Shown: positions 1 through 10,000 of the stretch, piece after piece
How the letters are laid out: each line of letters starts with the position of its first letter
Numbering within the stretch: position 1 is the first letter of the stretch
Source of the DNA: Bacillus sp. NTK074B
GTDB taxonomy: Bacteria; Bacillota; Bacilli; Bacillales; Bacillaceae_B
Direction of reading: 5' to 3'
Assembly (NCBI RefSeq): GCF_017303375.1
Contig: NZ_JAFKOH010000010.1
Location: forward strand, 62,001 to 126,000
DNA length: 64,000 nt
The notes under the pieces: model-generated
The model's input: only the letters and a program-made list of their open reading frames with translations
Told to the model about the DNA's origin: nothing
Databases searched by the model: none
Made by a program: the position numbers and the translations under genes

Positions 1-1
1 C

Positions 2-1108
2 GTAGACAAAGGAACGTTCAAGGCATCATTATTACCGGAAGAAGCGGATGCATTCATTATCTCTGTTCCAACTCCGAATAATGACGACGAACATAAGTCA
101 TGTGATTTAACATATGTACTATCAGCAGTGAAAAATGTTCTACCTTATGTAAATAAGGGAAATGTGATCATTGTTGAATCTACCATTGGGCCACGCAGTA
201 TGGATGACCATGTAAAACCGCTTGTGGAGGAAGCAGGATTCACAGTGGGGAAAGACATATTCTTAGTACACTGTCCTGAACGTGTACTCCCTGGTCAGAT
301 TATGCACGAATTGATTTATAACAATAGAATCGTTGGAGGAATTACACCGGAATGTACAGAAGCTGGTGCTATGGTATATTCTACTTTTGTACAGGGTGAG
401 ATTATTAAGACGAATGCTAAAACAGCTGAAATGTCGAAACTAATGGAAAACACATTTAGAGATGTGAATATTGCATTGGCAAATGAGTTGACAAAAGTTT
501 GTAATGAATTAGAGATTAACGCGTTGGACGTTATTCAAATGGCCAATAAGCACCCTCGCGTAAATCTGCATACACCTGGACCGGGAGTGGGAGGTCACTG
601 TTTAGCCGTTGATCCGTACTTTATCGTAGCTAGTGCACCAGAATCAGCTAAGATGATTAACCTTGCAAGATCAATCAACGTGTCCATGCCATCCTTTGTA
701 GTGGAGAAAGTTAATCAATTAATGGAAATGGTTAACGGGAAAGTAGTGACTGTTTTCGGTCTTACTTATAAAGGGAATGTAGATGATATACGAGAAAGTC
801 CAGCAATGGAAATCTACGATATCTTGAAGGCTGAAGGAAACTTCGAAGTAAGAGCATTTGATCCTCATGTTGAGAAAGACTTCGTTGAAAAAGACCTTAA
901 GAAAGCCGTGGATCAGTCAGACTTAATTCTCGTTTTAACGGATCATAATGAATTTAAAGAATTAGACTTCACTGATTTGCAAGGAATGGCCAATAAACAA
1001 ATTTTTGATACAAAAAATGTTGTATCCAACCGTTCGGATGAATTTGTTTACGCTAATTTCGGGAATATCTACCATGTTCTTAAGAGCAAGGACGAAGTTC
1101 ATTCTTAA
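2..1108 (+). CDS. UDP-N-acetyl-D-mannosaminuronate dehydrogenase (WecC-like), 5' truncated
   Basis: The reading frame is open from base 2, so the N-terminal NAD-binding part begins outside the window. The visible part belongs to the UDP-glucose/GDP-mannose dehydrogenase family, which oxidises a nucleotide sugar twice to a uronic acid. An SVPTP segment opens the visible part, GPGVGGHCLAVDPYF carries the catalytic cysteine, and FGLTYKGNVDDIRESPA marks the C-terminal UDP-binding domain. These motifs fit the UDP-ManNAc dehydrogenase branch better than the UDP-glucose branch, but the exact substrate is inferred. The downstream TagGH-like exporter and glycosyltransferases suggest a uronate-containing wall polymer. 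Confidence 0.88.
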   Translation, partial: VDKGTFKASLLPEEADAFIISVPTPNNDDEHKSCDLTYVLSAVKNVLPYVNKGNVIIVESTIGPRSMDDHVKPLVEEAGFTVGKDIFLVHCPERVLPGQIMHELIYNNRIVGGITPECTEAGAMVYSTFVQGEIIKTNAKTAEMSKLMENTFRDVNIALANELTKVCNELEINALDVIQMANKHPRVNLHTPGPGVGGHCLAVDPYFIVASAPESAKMINLARSINVSMPSFVVEKVNQLMEMVNGKVVTVFGLTYKGNVDDIRESPAMEIYDILKAEGNFEVRAFDPHVEKDFVEKDLKKAVDQSDLILVLTDHNEFKELDFTDLQGMANKQIFDTKNVVSNRSDEFVYANFGNIYHVLKSKDEVHS

Positions 1109-1132
1109 AATAAGAAAATAACGAAAATAAAT

Positions 1133-1161
1133 AAGGGCTGAATATGATTTCAGCCCTTTTT
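1133..1161 (+). terminator. Rho-independent terminator after the dehydrogenase
   Basis: A 10-bp perfect stem (AAGGGCTGAA with TTCAGCCCTT) with a six-base loop is followed by a short T run, 24 bases after the stop codon. It separates the dehydrogenase from the ABC exporter genes. Confidence 0.85.
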
Positions 1162-1266
1162 CAAATGAAGGACTGTTATGGAAACGTAATATACCCTTCA
1201 TATATTTTATTAACCAAAGTATGCTACTATTAAGATGCTTTTGAATTTTTGATTAGGAGTACGTTT

Positions 1267-2052
1267 ATGGGTGTTTATAAAAAATTCTATCATGAAGTGA
1301 AAGACAACTTTGATTTGATCCGGTACTTAACGGTATTTGATTTAAAAACAAATGTTTCAAGAACCTATTTAGGTTTTTTATGGTGGATACTTGATCCCCT
1401 TCTTTATATGTCAATATTCTATATTTTAGTTCATGTGATATTAGGCAGAGGGGGTCCGGACTATCCAATCATTTTATTTACAGCTTTAATTCCGTTGAAA
1501 TGGACTACCTCCTGTCTGGTCGATGGGACATCTTCCATATCAGGTAAAGGAAGAATCATTAAACAAATTTATGTGCCTAAGATCGTTTTTATCATCGTTA
1601 GGCTGTTAGTCAATACTGTGAAATTTAGCATTAGTTCAGTCGTGCTTGTCCTATTCCTTTACTTTTATGGAGTAGAAGTAGGGATTACTTATCTTTATTT
1701 TCCTTTAATCATACTCGTACAAGCTTTTGTTATTTTTCCGTTTATGATCTTATTTGCTCATTTGGGAATTTATATTAAAGATGTAAAAAACATGATGCAG
1801 TATATCGCAAGAATATTAATGTATATTTCCCCGGTATTATTTACGTTAGATACTGTACCAAAACATTTAGTGGATTATTTCTATATAAATCCACTCACAA
1901 CGTTTATAGAATCATACCGGAATATATTAATACACGGAGATGCTCCATTGTGGACACCAATGTTCCTAATTGTGGTATTCTCTGTTATTCTGCTTAATGT
2001 TTCGCTCCACTTATTATTTAAATATGAAAATCAGTACGCGAAGGTGATGTAA
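1267..2052 (+). CDS. ABC-2 type polysaccharide export permease (TagG-like)
   Basis: A 261-residue multi-pass membrane protein of the TagG/RfbA/Wzm family, which moves undecaprenyl-linked wall polymers or O-antigen-like chains across the membrane. Several hydrophobic segments follow an N-terminal cytoplasmic stretch with the FDLKTNVSRTYLGFLWWILDP signature of the family. An in-frame TTG lies 18 bases upstream, but an AGGAG ribosome site sits seven bases before the ATG at 1267, so that start is preferred. The stop codon abuts the GTG start of the ATPase gene, so the two form one transport unit. Substrate is inferred from the neighbouring glycosyltransferases. Confidence 0.88.
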   Translation: MGVYKKFYHEVKDNFDLIRYLTVFDLKTNVSRTYLGFLWWILDPLLYMSIFYILVHVILGRGGPDYPIILFTALIPLKWTTSCLVDGTSSISGKGRIIKQIYVPKIVFIIVRLLVNTVKFSISSVVLVLFLYFYGVEVGITYLYFPLIILVQAFVIFPFMILFAHLGIYIKDVKNMMQYIARILMYISPVLFTLDTVPKHLVDYFYINPLTTFIESYRNILIHGDAPLWTPMFLIVVFSVILLNVSLHLLFKYENQYAKVM

Positions 2053-2805
2053 GTGTCTGACTCAGTAATTCAACTCAAAGACTTATGGGTTTCTTATCCA
2101 AGGCAAACAGATGGTTTGGTTAATAATATAAAAAGAATGGTACGAAAAGAAGAGAAAAAGAAGGAATTCTGGGCATTAAAAGGACTGAACTTTGATGTCA
2201 AGAAAGGTGAAGTACTTGGTGTTATCGGAAGAAATGGCTCTGGTAAAAGTACTCTGCTAAAAATACTAAGTGAATTAATAACTCCGGATAAAGGAGAATA
2301 TAATGTTTCTGGAAAAAGACCTGTCCTGCTATCTCTTGGGGCGGGATTTGAACCTGACTTGTCCGGGATGGAAAATATCTATTTGAATGGCCTCCTTCTT
2401 GGTCAAACGAAAGAAGAAATTACCAAGAAGATAGATGAAATTGTCGAATTCTCTGAACTAGGTGATTTCATTTATGAACCAGTTAGAACATACTCTTCCG
2501 GAATGAAATCACGTTTAGCCTTTTCAATCGCAATCACCATTGATCCTGATGTCCTTTTGATTGATGAAGTGCTTGGTGTCGGTGACCAATCTTTCAGAGA
2601 TAAAAGTAAGGAAGCCATTCTTGAGAAAATACAGCAAAACCGTACGGTCATCTTAGTAACACATTCAGCTAGTCTGGTACGGGAAATCTGTGACAGGGTT
2701 GTATGGATTCACTTAGGAGAACAGAGAGAAATCGGGACGGTGGATGAAGTGGTTCCGAAATATGTTCAGTTCATGAGGGATATAAAAGGGAAAAGCCAGA
2801 CATGA
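2053..2805 (+). CDS. ABC transporter ATP-binding protein for polysaccharide export (TagH-like)
   Basis: A 250-residue ATPase partner of the upstream permease. Walker A is GRNGSGKST near residues 59-67, the signature is YSSGMKSRLAFS, and Walker B is VLLIDEVLGVGD followed by a switch histidine in THSA. It matches the TagH/Wzt core without the long C-terminal extension found in B. subtilis TagH, so it is a short form. The GTG start directly follows the permease stop and uses an AAGGTGATG ribosome site inside the permease 3' end. The stop overlaps the following glycosyltransferase by four bases (ATGA), which indicates coupled translation. Confidence 0.9.
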   Translation: MSDSVIQLKDLWVSYPRQTDGLVNNIKRMVRKEEKKKEFWALKGLNFDVKKGEVLGVIGRNGSGKSTLLKILSELITPDKGEYNVSGKRPVLLSLGAGFEPDLSGMENIYLNGLLLGQTKEEITKKIDEIVEFSELGDFIYEPVRTYSSGMKSRLAFSIAITIDPDVLLIDEVLGVGDQSFRDKSKEAILEKIQQNRTVILVTHSASLVREICDRVVWIHLGEQREIGTVDEVVPKYVQFMRDIKGKSQT

Positions 2806-4064
2806 ACGTCGTAATGCTCCTGTTTAAAGATGTATTATTCGATGCAAGAGTGAAGAGAGAAGCCCTTGCTTTAGCAGAAAGTGGTTATAAAGTGGACATC
2901 TTTTGCTTAAACGAGTTTAAGAAGTCTGCTGATGATTTGAATCACGGCCTTATTAATGTGCATAAGATTGACATTTTTTCAAAAACAGCGAAAGCTTCTA
3001 TACAAGCGGACGGCCAAGGTAGGAGCTCCAGTCGATCTGTAAAGAGACTGATGGTTAAAGTAATCAGAGCGCCCTTCGTAAAGCTGTTGAAAGATATGGC
3101 TGCTTATAAGCAATTTGGGAGTAAGGTGAAAGCACTCCTTAATCATCATCAAGCAGGTGTCGATATCATTCATTGTCATGATTTAAATACCCTGCAAGCG
3201 GGCATTACGTTATCGAAAGCTTTTCAAGCGAAAGTCGTTTATGACTCACATGAGTTATTTAATGAAATGGCTGGGAGAAATGATTTGGACCGGTGGTATG
3301 GATATAGACAAGAAGGAAAGTTAATGAAAATGGTAGATGAATTGATCGTTGTTAATCCTTATATGAAAGAGGAGTTTCAGCGTTTATATGGTGAAAAGTC
3401 CACTACCATCATCCAGAATACACCGATCCATCAAGAAGATTGCATGGAAATGGTCGAAGAAGATTATTTCCGTAAGAAGTACAATCTTTCAGCTTCGGAT
3501 ATCATACTATTATATCAGGGAGGAATCAATCCTCATCGGGGGTTGGAAGAAATTCTTCAAGCAATAAAGGTTTTACCAGAGAACTATAAACTTGTGTTGA
3601 TGGGTGAAGGAAGATTGACCAATCATTTAATAACACTTTCAAATTCATTGGGAATAGCTGAAAGGGTATATTTCCACCCTCAAGTTCCATCTGCTTACGT
3701 ACTGGGTTATACGAAAGAAGCAGATATTGGATTAGTCATGTATCGAAATACTAGTAAGAATAATTATATTTCGACGCCGAATAAGATTTTTGAGTATATG
3801 ATTGCGGGGATACCAACGATTTCTTCGGACCACCCAGGGAAAAGTTATATCATAAACAAAGAGAATACAGGGATTTGTTCGGATGAAACTCCTGATGCGA
3901 TCGCATCTTCTATAAAAATGGTTATAAAAAACTACGATTATTACCAAAATAATTGTAAGGTGAATTTCCATAAATATACCTGGCAAGTGGAGAAAGAAAA
4001 ATTAGTGAATCTCTATACCAGGTTGAAAGAATCTTATCGTTTGACCTCTGATCAAACAACGTAA
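2802..4064 (+). CDS. GT4-family glycosyltransferase
   Basis: A 420-residue GT-B fold enzyme. The N-terminal half has the HCHD and YDSHELFNE motifs seen in acceptor-binding domains of bacterial GT4 enzymes. The C-terminal half has the GGINPHRGLEEI nucleotide-sugar motif and the EYMIAGIPTISSD segment with the family's conserved glutamate. It overlaps the TagH-like gene by four bases, so it belongs to the exporter operon and probably builds the exported polymer. Donor and acceptor sugars cannot be read from the sequence. Confidence 0.85.
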   Translation: MNVVMLLFKDVLFDARVKREALALAESGYKVDIFCLNEFKKSADDLNHGLINVHKIDIFSKTAKASIQADGQGRSSSRSVKRLMVKVIRAPFVKLLKDMAAYKQFGSKVKALLNHHQAGVDIIHCHDLNTLQAGITLSKAFQAKVVYDSHELFNEMAGRNDLDRWYGYRQEGKLMKMVDELIVVNPYMKEEFQRLYGEKSTTIIQNTPIHQEDCMEMVEEDYFRKKYNLSASDIILLYQGGINPHRGLEEILQAIKVLPENYKLVLMGEGRLTNHLITLSNSLGIAERVYFHPQVPSAYVLGYTKEADIGLVMYRNTSKNNYISTPNKIFEYMIAGIPTISSDHPGKSYIINKENTGICSDETPDAIASSIKMVIKNYDYYQNNCKVNFHKYTWQVEKEKLVNLYTRLKESYRLTSDQTT

Positions 4065-4084
4065 TAATTCAATTGAAGTTTTTT

Positions 4085-4112
4085 AGAGGGAAGCCAATCG
4101 CTTTCCTCTTTC
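4085..4112 (+). terminator. Weak terminator or attenuator hairpin
   Basis: A 10-bp stem (AGAGGGAAGC with GCTTTCCTCT, one G-T pair) with a five-base loop lies between two glycosyltransferase genes. The following tract is only TTCTTG, so it may be an attenuator that allows part of the transcription to continue. Confidence 0.45.
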
Positions 4113-4132
4113 TTGTATGAGGAGGGAAACAG

Positions 4133-6856
4133 TTGAAAAAAACCATCCTGGAAATTTTATTCTTAAGAAGCCTCACGTCTAATTCCGAAACGATACAGAA
4201 TCGCTTATTTCGTCAATACGCTCAGCAAGCAAATGTATTCGATGAGGGGAGGAGACTTGTCAGTAAAGCTTCTAAAGTAAATAGACTCCCTATATTAAGA
4301 GAGGTCATTCATCGTACGATTGCTTTGAGTGGACAGGAAAAAGAATATCTATTAGCACTCATCTACTATCAAATGGGTGATCTACCCCATTCGTTATCCT
4401 TCTTAAAAAAGTTGAAAAAAGAGGCTGTTTCAGTCCGTCAATTAAAAGGAAAGGTTTATTTTGAACTAAAGGAAATGTCCCTGATTTTTGAAGAAGGTTT
4501 AGCAGATGTATTGAATCATCATGAGGGTCAGCAACTTTTCTATTTTGCCCTAAGTCATGCTGATATGAATTCCGCGATAAAAGTAAATGAACAGTTTCAA
4601 TTGGGGCATGGGATCAATGGGATGAATGTAAGAGAATTCCTTCAAAGCGATATATCGGTCGAGAAAATAAAAGAAGCCATAAATTATCACATGCCAGAGG
4701 AAATAGCCCTATGCCTTTTTGCAAGTCAGGCAAGAAGAAATCCGGAGAAATTCAAGGAATTCCTGGAGTCACTTTCTAATTTTTTTCATGAAAGCAGTCT
4801 TGAACCGTTGTTTGAGAGTACACCTTGGAGAAGTATAGTTTTTTCGAAAAGATGCATAAAAGAGAATAATTATAAACAAGCTCTCGAATGTTTATTAAAT
4901 GCCTATTCTTTAGGTGACCGTTCTAAGTATCTCCAATCTCTATTCTACCAATGTTTTCATCACTCCACCGATTTCGGTTCCATTGATGAGATTAAGCTGA
5001 AGAGATTGGTGAATGAAGGGTTCATTCCATTAAGCCACTCATCATCATTACAGGTATTGAAAGGAAATGAGTACTTTTCCTATATGTATCAATATTACCC
5101 TGTTAACTCAGATTCAAAGAGGAATTTTAGCATTCTTGTCTCTACGTTACACTCATTTCCATCCCCTATACGCAAAAGCACGTTTGAAAACTTAGCTAAA
5201 CGGGTGATGGGGCTAGGTGCAAGTAAAATTCCTTTAAACCGAGAAGCGTTGTCCTATTTAGTGGAGGGCCTGGATCAAGAAAAAGAATTCGCCCTTAAAG
5301 GAAAGTGGCTCATAGAAAATGGTCACTCTGAAGAATGCTATAAAATGGTTGAAAGTCATCAAGTCAGCACGGCAACTATCTTATACTTTTCAGATCTCTC
5401 CTATCAATTAGATCACTACGGATTAGCGTTGAAATTAACGAATCTGGCTCTCAATCATTCCATGCAAAAGCCGTTTATATATAAACGGCTCATAAGCATT
5501 CATCATCGAATCGGAAATTTGAATGAAAAGCTTTATTATATAAAGAAACTAAAGAAGTATACAGGGAAATTGTTACAAAAAGAGTTTGAAATTGCACAGG
5601 ATGAGGTCTATTTGTCCGCCCATAAGTGGGACTGGGAGCCGAAGTTGAACTCGACTAATGAAAAAGGAGACTCAATTCTTCATGTTCTTAATAAGTCCGT
5701 ACCAGAAATTAATGGGTATACGATCAGGAGCAGAGAAATTATTGAATCACAAAAGCAATTAGGATGGAATCCTGTTGTCGTAACAAAATTGGGCTGGTGT
5801 CCTTCTTCTGAAGAAAAAGGACATACTAACACTTACGAAGGAATTGACTATATAAGACTCTCTAAAGGAAAGATGCGGTTAAACACGGTTCCTTTAACGG
5901 AGTATTTCAATCAATATGCCAATGAACTAGAAAAGGTTGTCAACGAGACACATCCAAAAGCAATTCATGCTGCTTCAAATTTTCAAAACGCACTTCCTGC
6001 TCTTGTAGTAGGAAAGAAAAAAGGGATCGAAACAGTGTATGAGGTCCGAGGTTTTTGGCATGATACGACGGCAAGTAAAGTGCCGGAATTCAATGAATCT
6101 GAAAGGTATCGGTTGCATGAACAGTATGAGGTTTATTGCTGCCAGATAGCCGACAAGGTAGTGGCGATTGGAGAGAGTCTGAAAGATCAATTGATTACGT
6201 TGGGTGTACCGAAAGAAAAAATAACGGTTATTACCAACGGTGTGGACTGTCAAACCTTTTCACCCATCCCCAAGAATAAAGATTTAATAAAAAGATGGAA
6301 TCTCGAGAATAAAACCGTTTATGGATTCATAGGGAGTGTCACACACTACGAGGGATTGGACTTAGCATTTAAAGCCCTGGTGGATATAAAGGAAAAAGGG
6401 GTGCCCTTCCACTTTGTTCTTGTAGGGGACGGCCCTGCACTAAAGGACTTAAAAGAGTTGTCCGTTGAACTTGCATTGGAAAATCATATAACTTTCATAG
6501 GAAGAGTACCTGCCTCAGAGGTAAAAGAATATTATTCTATAATTGACATTTTTCCGTTTCCCAGAACCAAAGCGAAAGTATGTGCATTAGTCACCCCTTT
6601 AAAGCCTTATGAAGTCATGGCTATGGGGAAACTAGCGTTAGTCAGCGATATACCTGCATTAAATGAAATGGTTACGGAAGGTGAGAACGGCTTCATATTT
6701 GAACCGGAAAACGTGGAATCTCTTGTGCAATGCTTGCTTTATGCCAGGGACCATTTAGATGTTGGTGAACGTTCGAGAGAATGGGTAAAGGAAAACCGAA
6801 ACTGGAGCTCTATGGTACATCAGTATAAAGAGGTTTATCAAACCAACAATAATTAA
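4133..6856 (+). CDS. Large glycosyltransferase with helical-repeat N-terminal half and GT4 C-terminal half
   Basis: A 907-residue protein that starts at TTG after a GAGGAGG ribosome site. Residues 1 to about 500 are predicted from composition to be helical and repeat-like (TPR-like paired helices), with no recognised catalytic motif. From about residue 515 the protein is a GT4 glycosyltransferase: YTIRSREIIESQKQLGWNP at the start of the first Rossmann half, then GVPKEKITVITNGVD, FIGSVTHYEGLDLA, and a C-terminal KPYEVMAMGKLALVSD motif with the conserved glutamate. The N-terminal half may bind partners or polymer, which is inference. It lies downstream of the exporter genes and ends before a strong terminator. 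Confidence 0.82.
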   Translation: MKKTILEILFLRSLTSNSETIQNRLFRQYAQQANVFDEGRRLVSKASKVNRLPILREVIHRTIALSGQEKEYLLALIYYQMGDLPHSLSFLKKLKKEAVSVRQLKGKVYFELKEMSLIFEEGLADVLNHHEGQQLFYFALSHADMNSAIKVNEQFQLGHGINGMNVREFLQSDISVEKIKEAINYHMPEEIALCLFASQARRNPEKFKEFLESLSNFFHESSLEPLFESTPWRSIVFSKRCIKENNYKQALECLLNAYSLGDRSKYLQSLFYQCFHHSTDFGSIDEIKLKRLVNEGFIPLSHSSSLQVLKGNEYFSYMYQYYPVNSDSKRNFSILVSTLHSFPSPIRKSTFENLAKRVMGLGASKIPLNREALSYLVEGLDQEKEFALKGKWLIENGHSEECYKMVESHQVSTATILYFSDLSYQLDHYGLALKLTNLALNHSMQKPFIYKRLISIHHRIGNLNEKLYYIKKLKKYTGKLLQKEFEIAQDEVYLSAHKWDWEPKLNSTNEKGDSILHVLNKSVPEINGYTIRSREIIESQKQLGWNPVVVTKLGWCPSSEEKGHTNTYEGIDYIRLSKGKMRLNTVPLTEYFNQYANELEKVVNETHPKAIHAASNFQNALPALVVGKKKGIETVYEVRGFWHDTTASKVPEFNESERYRLHEQYEVYCCQIADKVVAIGESLKDQLITLGVPKEKITVITNGVDCQTFSPIPKNKDLIKRWNLENKTVYGFIGSVTHYEGLDLAFKALVDIKEKGVPFHFVLVGDGPALKDLKELSVELALENHITFIGRVPASEVKEYYSIIDIFPFPRTKAKVCALVTPLKPYEVMAMGKLALVSDIPALNEMVTEGENGFIFEPENVESLVQCLLYARDHLDVGERSREWVKENRNWSSMVHQYKEVYQTNNN

Positions 6857-6867
6857 TCATCACACAT

Positions 6868-6932
6868 AACACCAGTTCTTTGATCTATACCCTCCTGAAT
6901 AGGGATATAGATCAAAGGCTGGTGTTCTTTTA
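6868..6932 (+). terminator. Strong Rho-independent terminator ending the export/GT operon
   Basis: A very long imperfect hairpin (AACACCAG outer arm with CTGGTGTT, inner arm TTTGATCTATACCC with GGGATATAGATCAAA) is followed by CTTTTATT. It separates the glycosyltransferase from the secreted carboxypeptidase gene. Confidence 0.85.
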
Positions 6933-6975
6933 TTACGTGGCTTATTGTTATTTCTATAAAATTCCATAACTGGTG

Positions 6976-7003
6976 TTCACAAACAAAGGTTTAATAGTAT
7001 AAT
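6976..7003 (+). promoter_or_regulatory. Candidate sigma-A promoter of the M14 surface protein
   Basis: TTCACA at 6976-6981 and TATAAT at 6998-7003 are 16 bases apart, about 40 bases before the proposed start. A second overlapping TATAAT lies at 7003-7008. Confidence 0.45.
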
Positions 7004-7042
7004 ATAATCTGTGCAAATTTAGTCAAAAAGGGGAGAAATACG

Positions 7043-10000
7043 ATTAGAACATTCAAAAACAGATTAAATAGCTGGCTTTCTTTTATTCTGGTATTATCGC
7101 TTTTTTTACCATATCTTACTCCTGTTACTGCGAAGGCAATAACAAATGATACTTTACTGGTAGAAGTGAAAGAAGACATTGCGTTAAGTTCTCAGGATAA
7201 GGTGGATGGTATACTGCATAAGGGAAGCAAGGTATATGTGGGATCATCCGAAAGTGAAGGGGAGTATGTATTTTCCTTCGGGGAGATTCCCTACACCCTT
7301 AAAACTACTGAGATAGCAGAAGTAACGGATGAGACCCTTTCCGATCTTACTAATGATCCTTCTGCTGAAGAAAATCACATTACGGTTCCAGAGGGAACAG
7401 TAGTATTTGATCATATTACATCAACTCCAATCATTACGTTGAAAAAAGAAACGGTTTTACCTTTACTTTCATTAAGCGAAGAAGAAACGGTGGTTCTTAT
7501 TGGAGGAAGAGAAGGGATTTTATCAAGTGAGACCGATAAAGATCCAGAAGAAAAATCAGAAGAGGATTCACCCGGTGAAGTGAAGCCTGAGAGTGAACCA
7601 ACTACAGATTCTTCAACAAACGATCCCGTAGACCCACAACCGGGGACTCAATCGAAAGAAGAAAATGTGAAGAGTGAAGAAGATACTAAGGAGGAGCCGG
7701 TTAAGTCTTCCGAATCTTCTAATGATGTAACAAGAAGTTTCCAGGAAAATGACACCGTTTTTGAAGTGACAGAAGAAACCGAGGTATTTATAAAAGAGGA
7801 TGGAAAATTAGTTCCTGTAGCCACACTGGCACAAGGTGAAATGTTTCATAGAGAAAGAGATTATACTTCCTGGCATATGATTTATGTAGGGAATAAACAG
7901 GCGTTTGTAAAGAAGGAAGCGACAAAGTCGATTGAAAATCCCGATAGGCATCCACCTAAAAGTGCTGACGGAGGCAATCTCTCCATCTCAATGGCAAGCG
8001 ATGCACCTGTCTATGATAATTCTACAGGGAGCTTAGTGAGATTTGCTACACTTAATAGCCATACGGATATCACTGCCGTTCATGAGTATAGTAGCTGGTA
8101 TGCCGTTGAGTTAGGTGGAAGGCTTGGTTATGTCGCAAAAGAGTCGGTTGAGAAGCAGTTCTCCCAGGATACTAAATTCTTCAAAGTGACAGAAGATAGC
8201 CAGTTGATTTATGAAAAGGTTTCAGGGCAGCTGGTTGTTGTTGGTAAATTAAAAAAAGATCAGGTTTATCCTAGAACCGATGACTACACTGCCTGGCACA
8301 AAATTAAGCTGGGAAACCGATCTGCGTTCATAAAGAAAGAAGGAACAGTACCCAGTGATGGTAAGGGTATAAAAAATATATATAATGAAACCAGTCACTC
8401 CAATATCATTAAGATGACAACTGATGCAGTTGTTTATGATAATACGTCTGGTGAATTAATTCCTTTCGGGGTAATAAATGAGGGAGTTACATACACTGTG
8501 ATTAAAGAATATGGCAGCTGGTATGCTATTCAGCTGGCAGGAAGACTCGGTTATATTGCAAAAAGTGACGCAGTTGCTGAATTCACAAGTAATACCACGT
8601 ATTTTGAAGTAACTGCCGATGAGCTTCCGGTTTATGATAATTCAACCGGAGAGTTAGTTCAAGTAGGTTCTTTAAGTAAAGGTCAAGTGTATCCAAGATT
8701 AAAAGATTATACATCATGGCATATGATTGAATTTGGAGATATCATGGCATATGTTCCAAAGGATGGAACAAGACCATCAGAGGCACACTTTATTAAGAAT
8801 GAAAGTGGAAATGTGTCCACTAACCATTCCGTTGCAATAAAGCATTCCACTCTTGTCTATGACAATACTTCAGGAAGTTTAATTCCCTACGCCAATGTAC
8901 TACCAGGCAGAAAATTGTCATTATTGAACGAGTATACAAGCTGGTGGGAAGTAGAGATTGCTGGAAGAGTAGGATTCATTCATAAAGAGGATGCGGCATT
9001 ATCGTTTAGTCCATCTATTCAATACTTTCAAGTAACTACTGATACACCGATTTATACGAAGAGTGGCTCTTCCCTTAAAGTGGTGGGTTATTTGAAAGAA
9101 GGACAGCAATACCCTCGAACCAGTGACTTCACAAGTTGGAATGGGATCTCTTTCAATGGGAAGGCTGCTTATGTGAAAAAACAAGATACCATCCCGCTGC
9201 TTAGTCATAGAATTAAGAACATCAGTCATGTGCCTACCCCGATCGGGAGCATGGTGACAACCAAAAAGGTTAAGGTTTATGATAATTCAGGCAGTAATCT
9301 GGTGCCATTTGCAGAATTAGAAGGGGATACATCTTATTCCGTAAATGAGGTTTACACCAGCTGGGTGAAAATTTCAATCGCAGGAAGAGAAGGGTTTGTC
9401 GATCGAAATGAAGTGAAGTTAAATGTCTTATTATCTAAGAACATCGTAAACCCTAAAAAAATCTATACGTATACTCAAATGCAAAGAGATATTTGGGAAC
9501 TACGTGAATCTTATCCAGGGCTAGTCCAAACTAAAATAATCGGGAAATCTGTAGATGGCCGTAATCTTTATGCAATTAAGCTGGGAAGGGGCAGTACGGA
9601 AATAATGATCAATGCCTCCCATCATGCCAGGGAGCATATGACAACGAACCTGGCAATGGAGATGCTGGACGTATATGCCCAATATTATGTGGATGATAAA
9701 ACGGTAAAAGGTTATTCTGCCAAAGATATCCTTGATAAAACATCTATATGGTTTGTTCCCATGGTTAACCCGGACGGTGTATCGCTTGTACAATATGGTT
9801 CTAACAGTGCGAAGAACCCTAACTATGTACGTAAACTGAACAATGGAAGCTCAGACTTTTCATCTTGGAAAGCAAATATAAGAGGTGTTGACCTTAATAG
9901 GCAGTACCCTGCTAACTGGTCCATACAAAGAGGAACAACGGAACCGGGTCCACAGGATTACAAGGGACCTAAACCATTAAGTGAACCAGAAACTCAAGCC

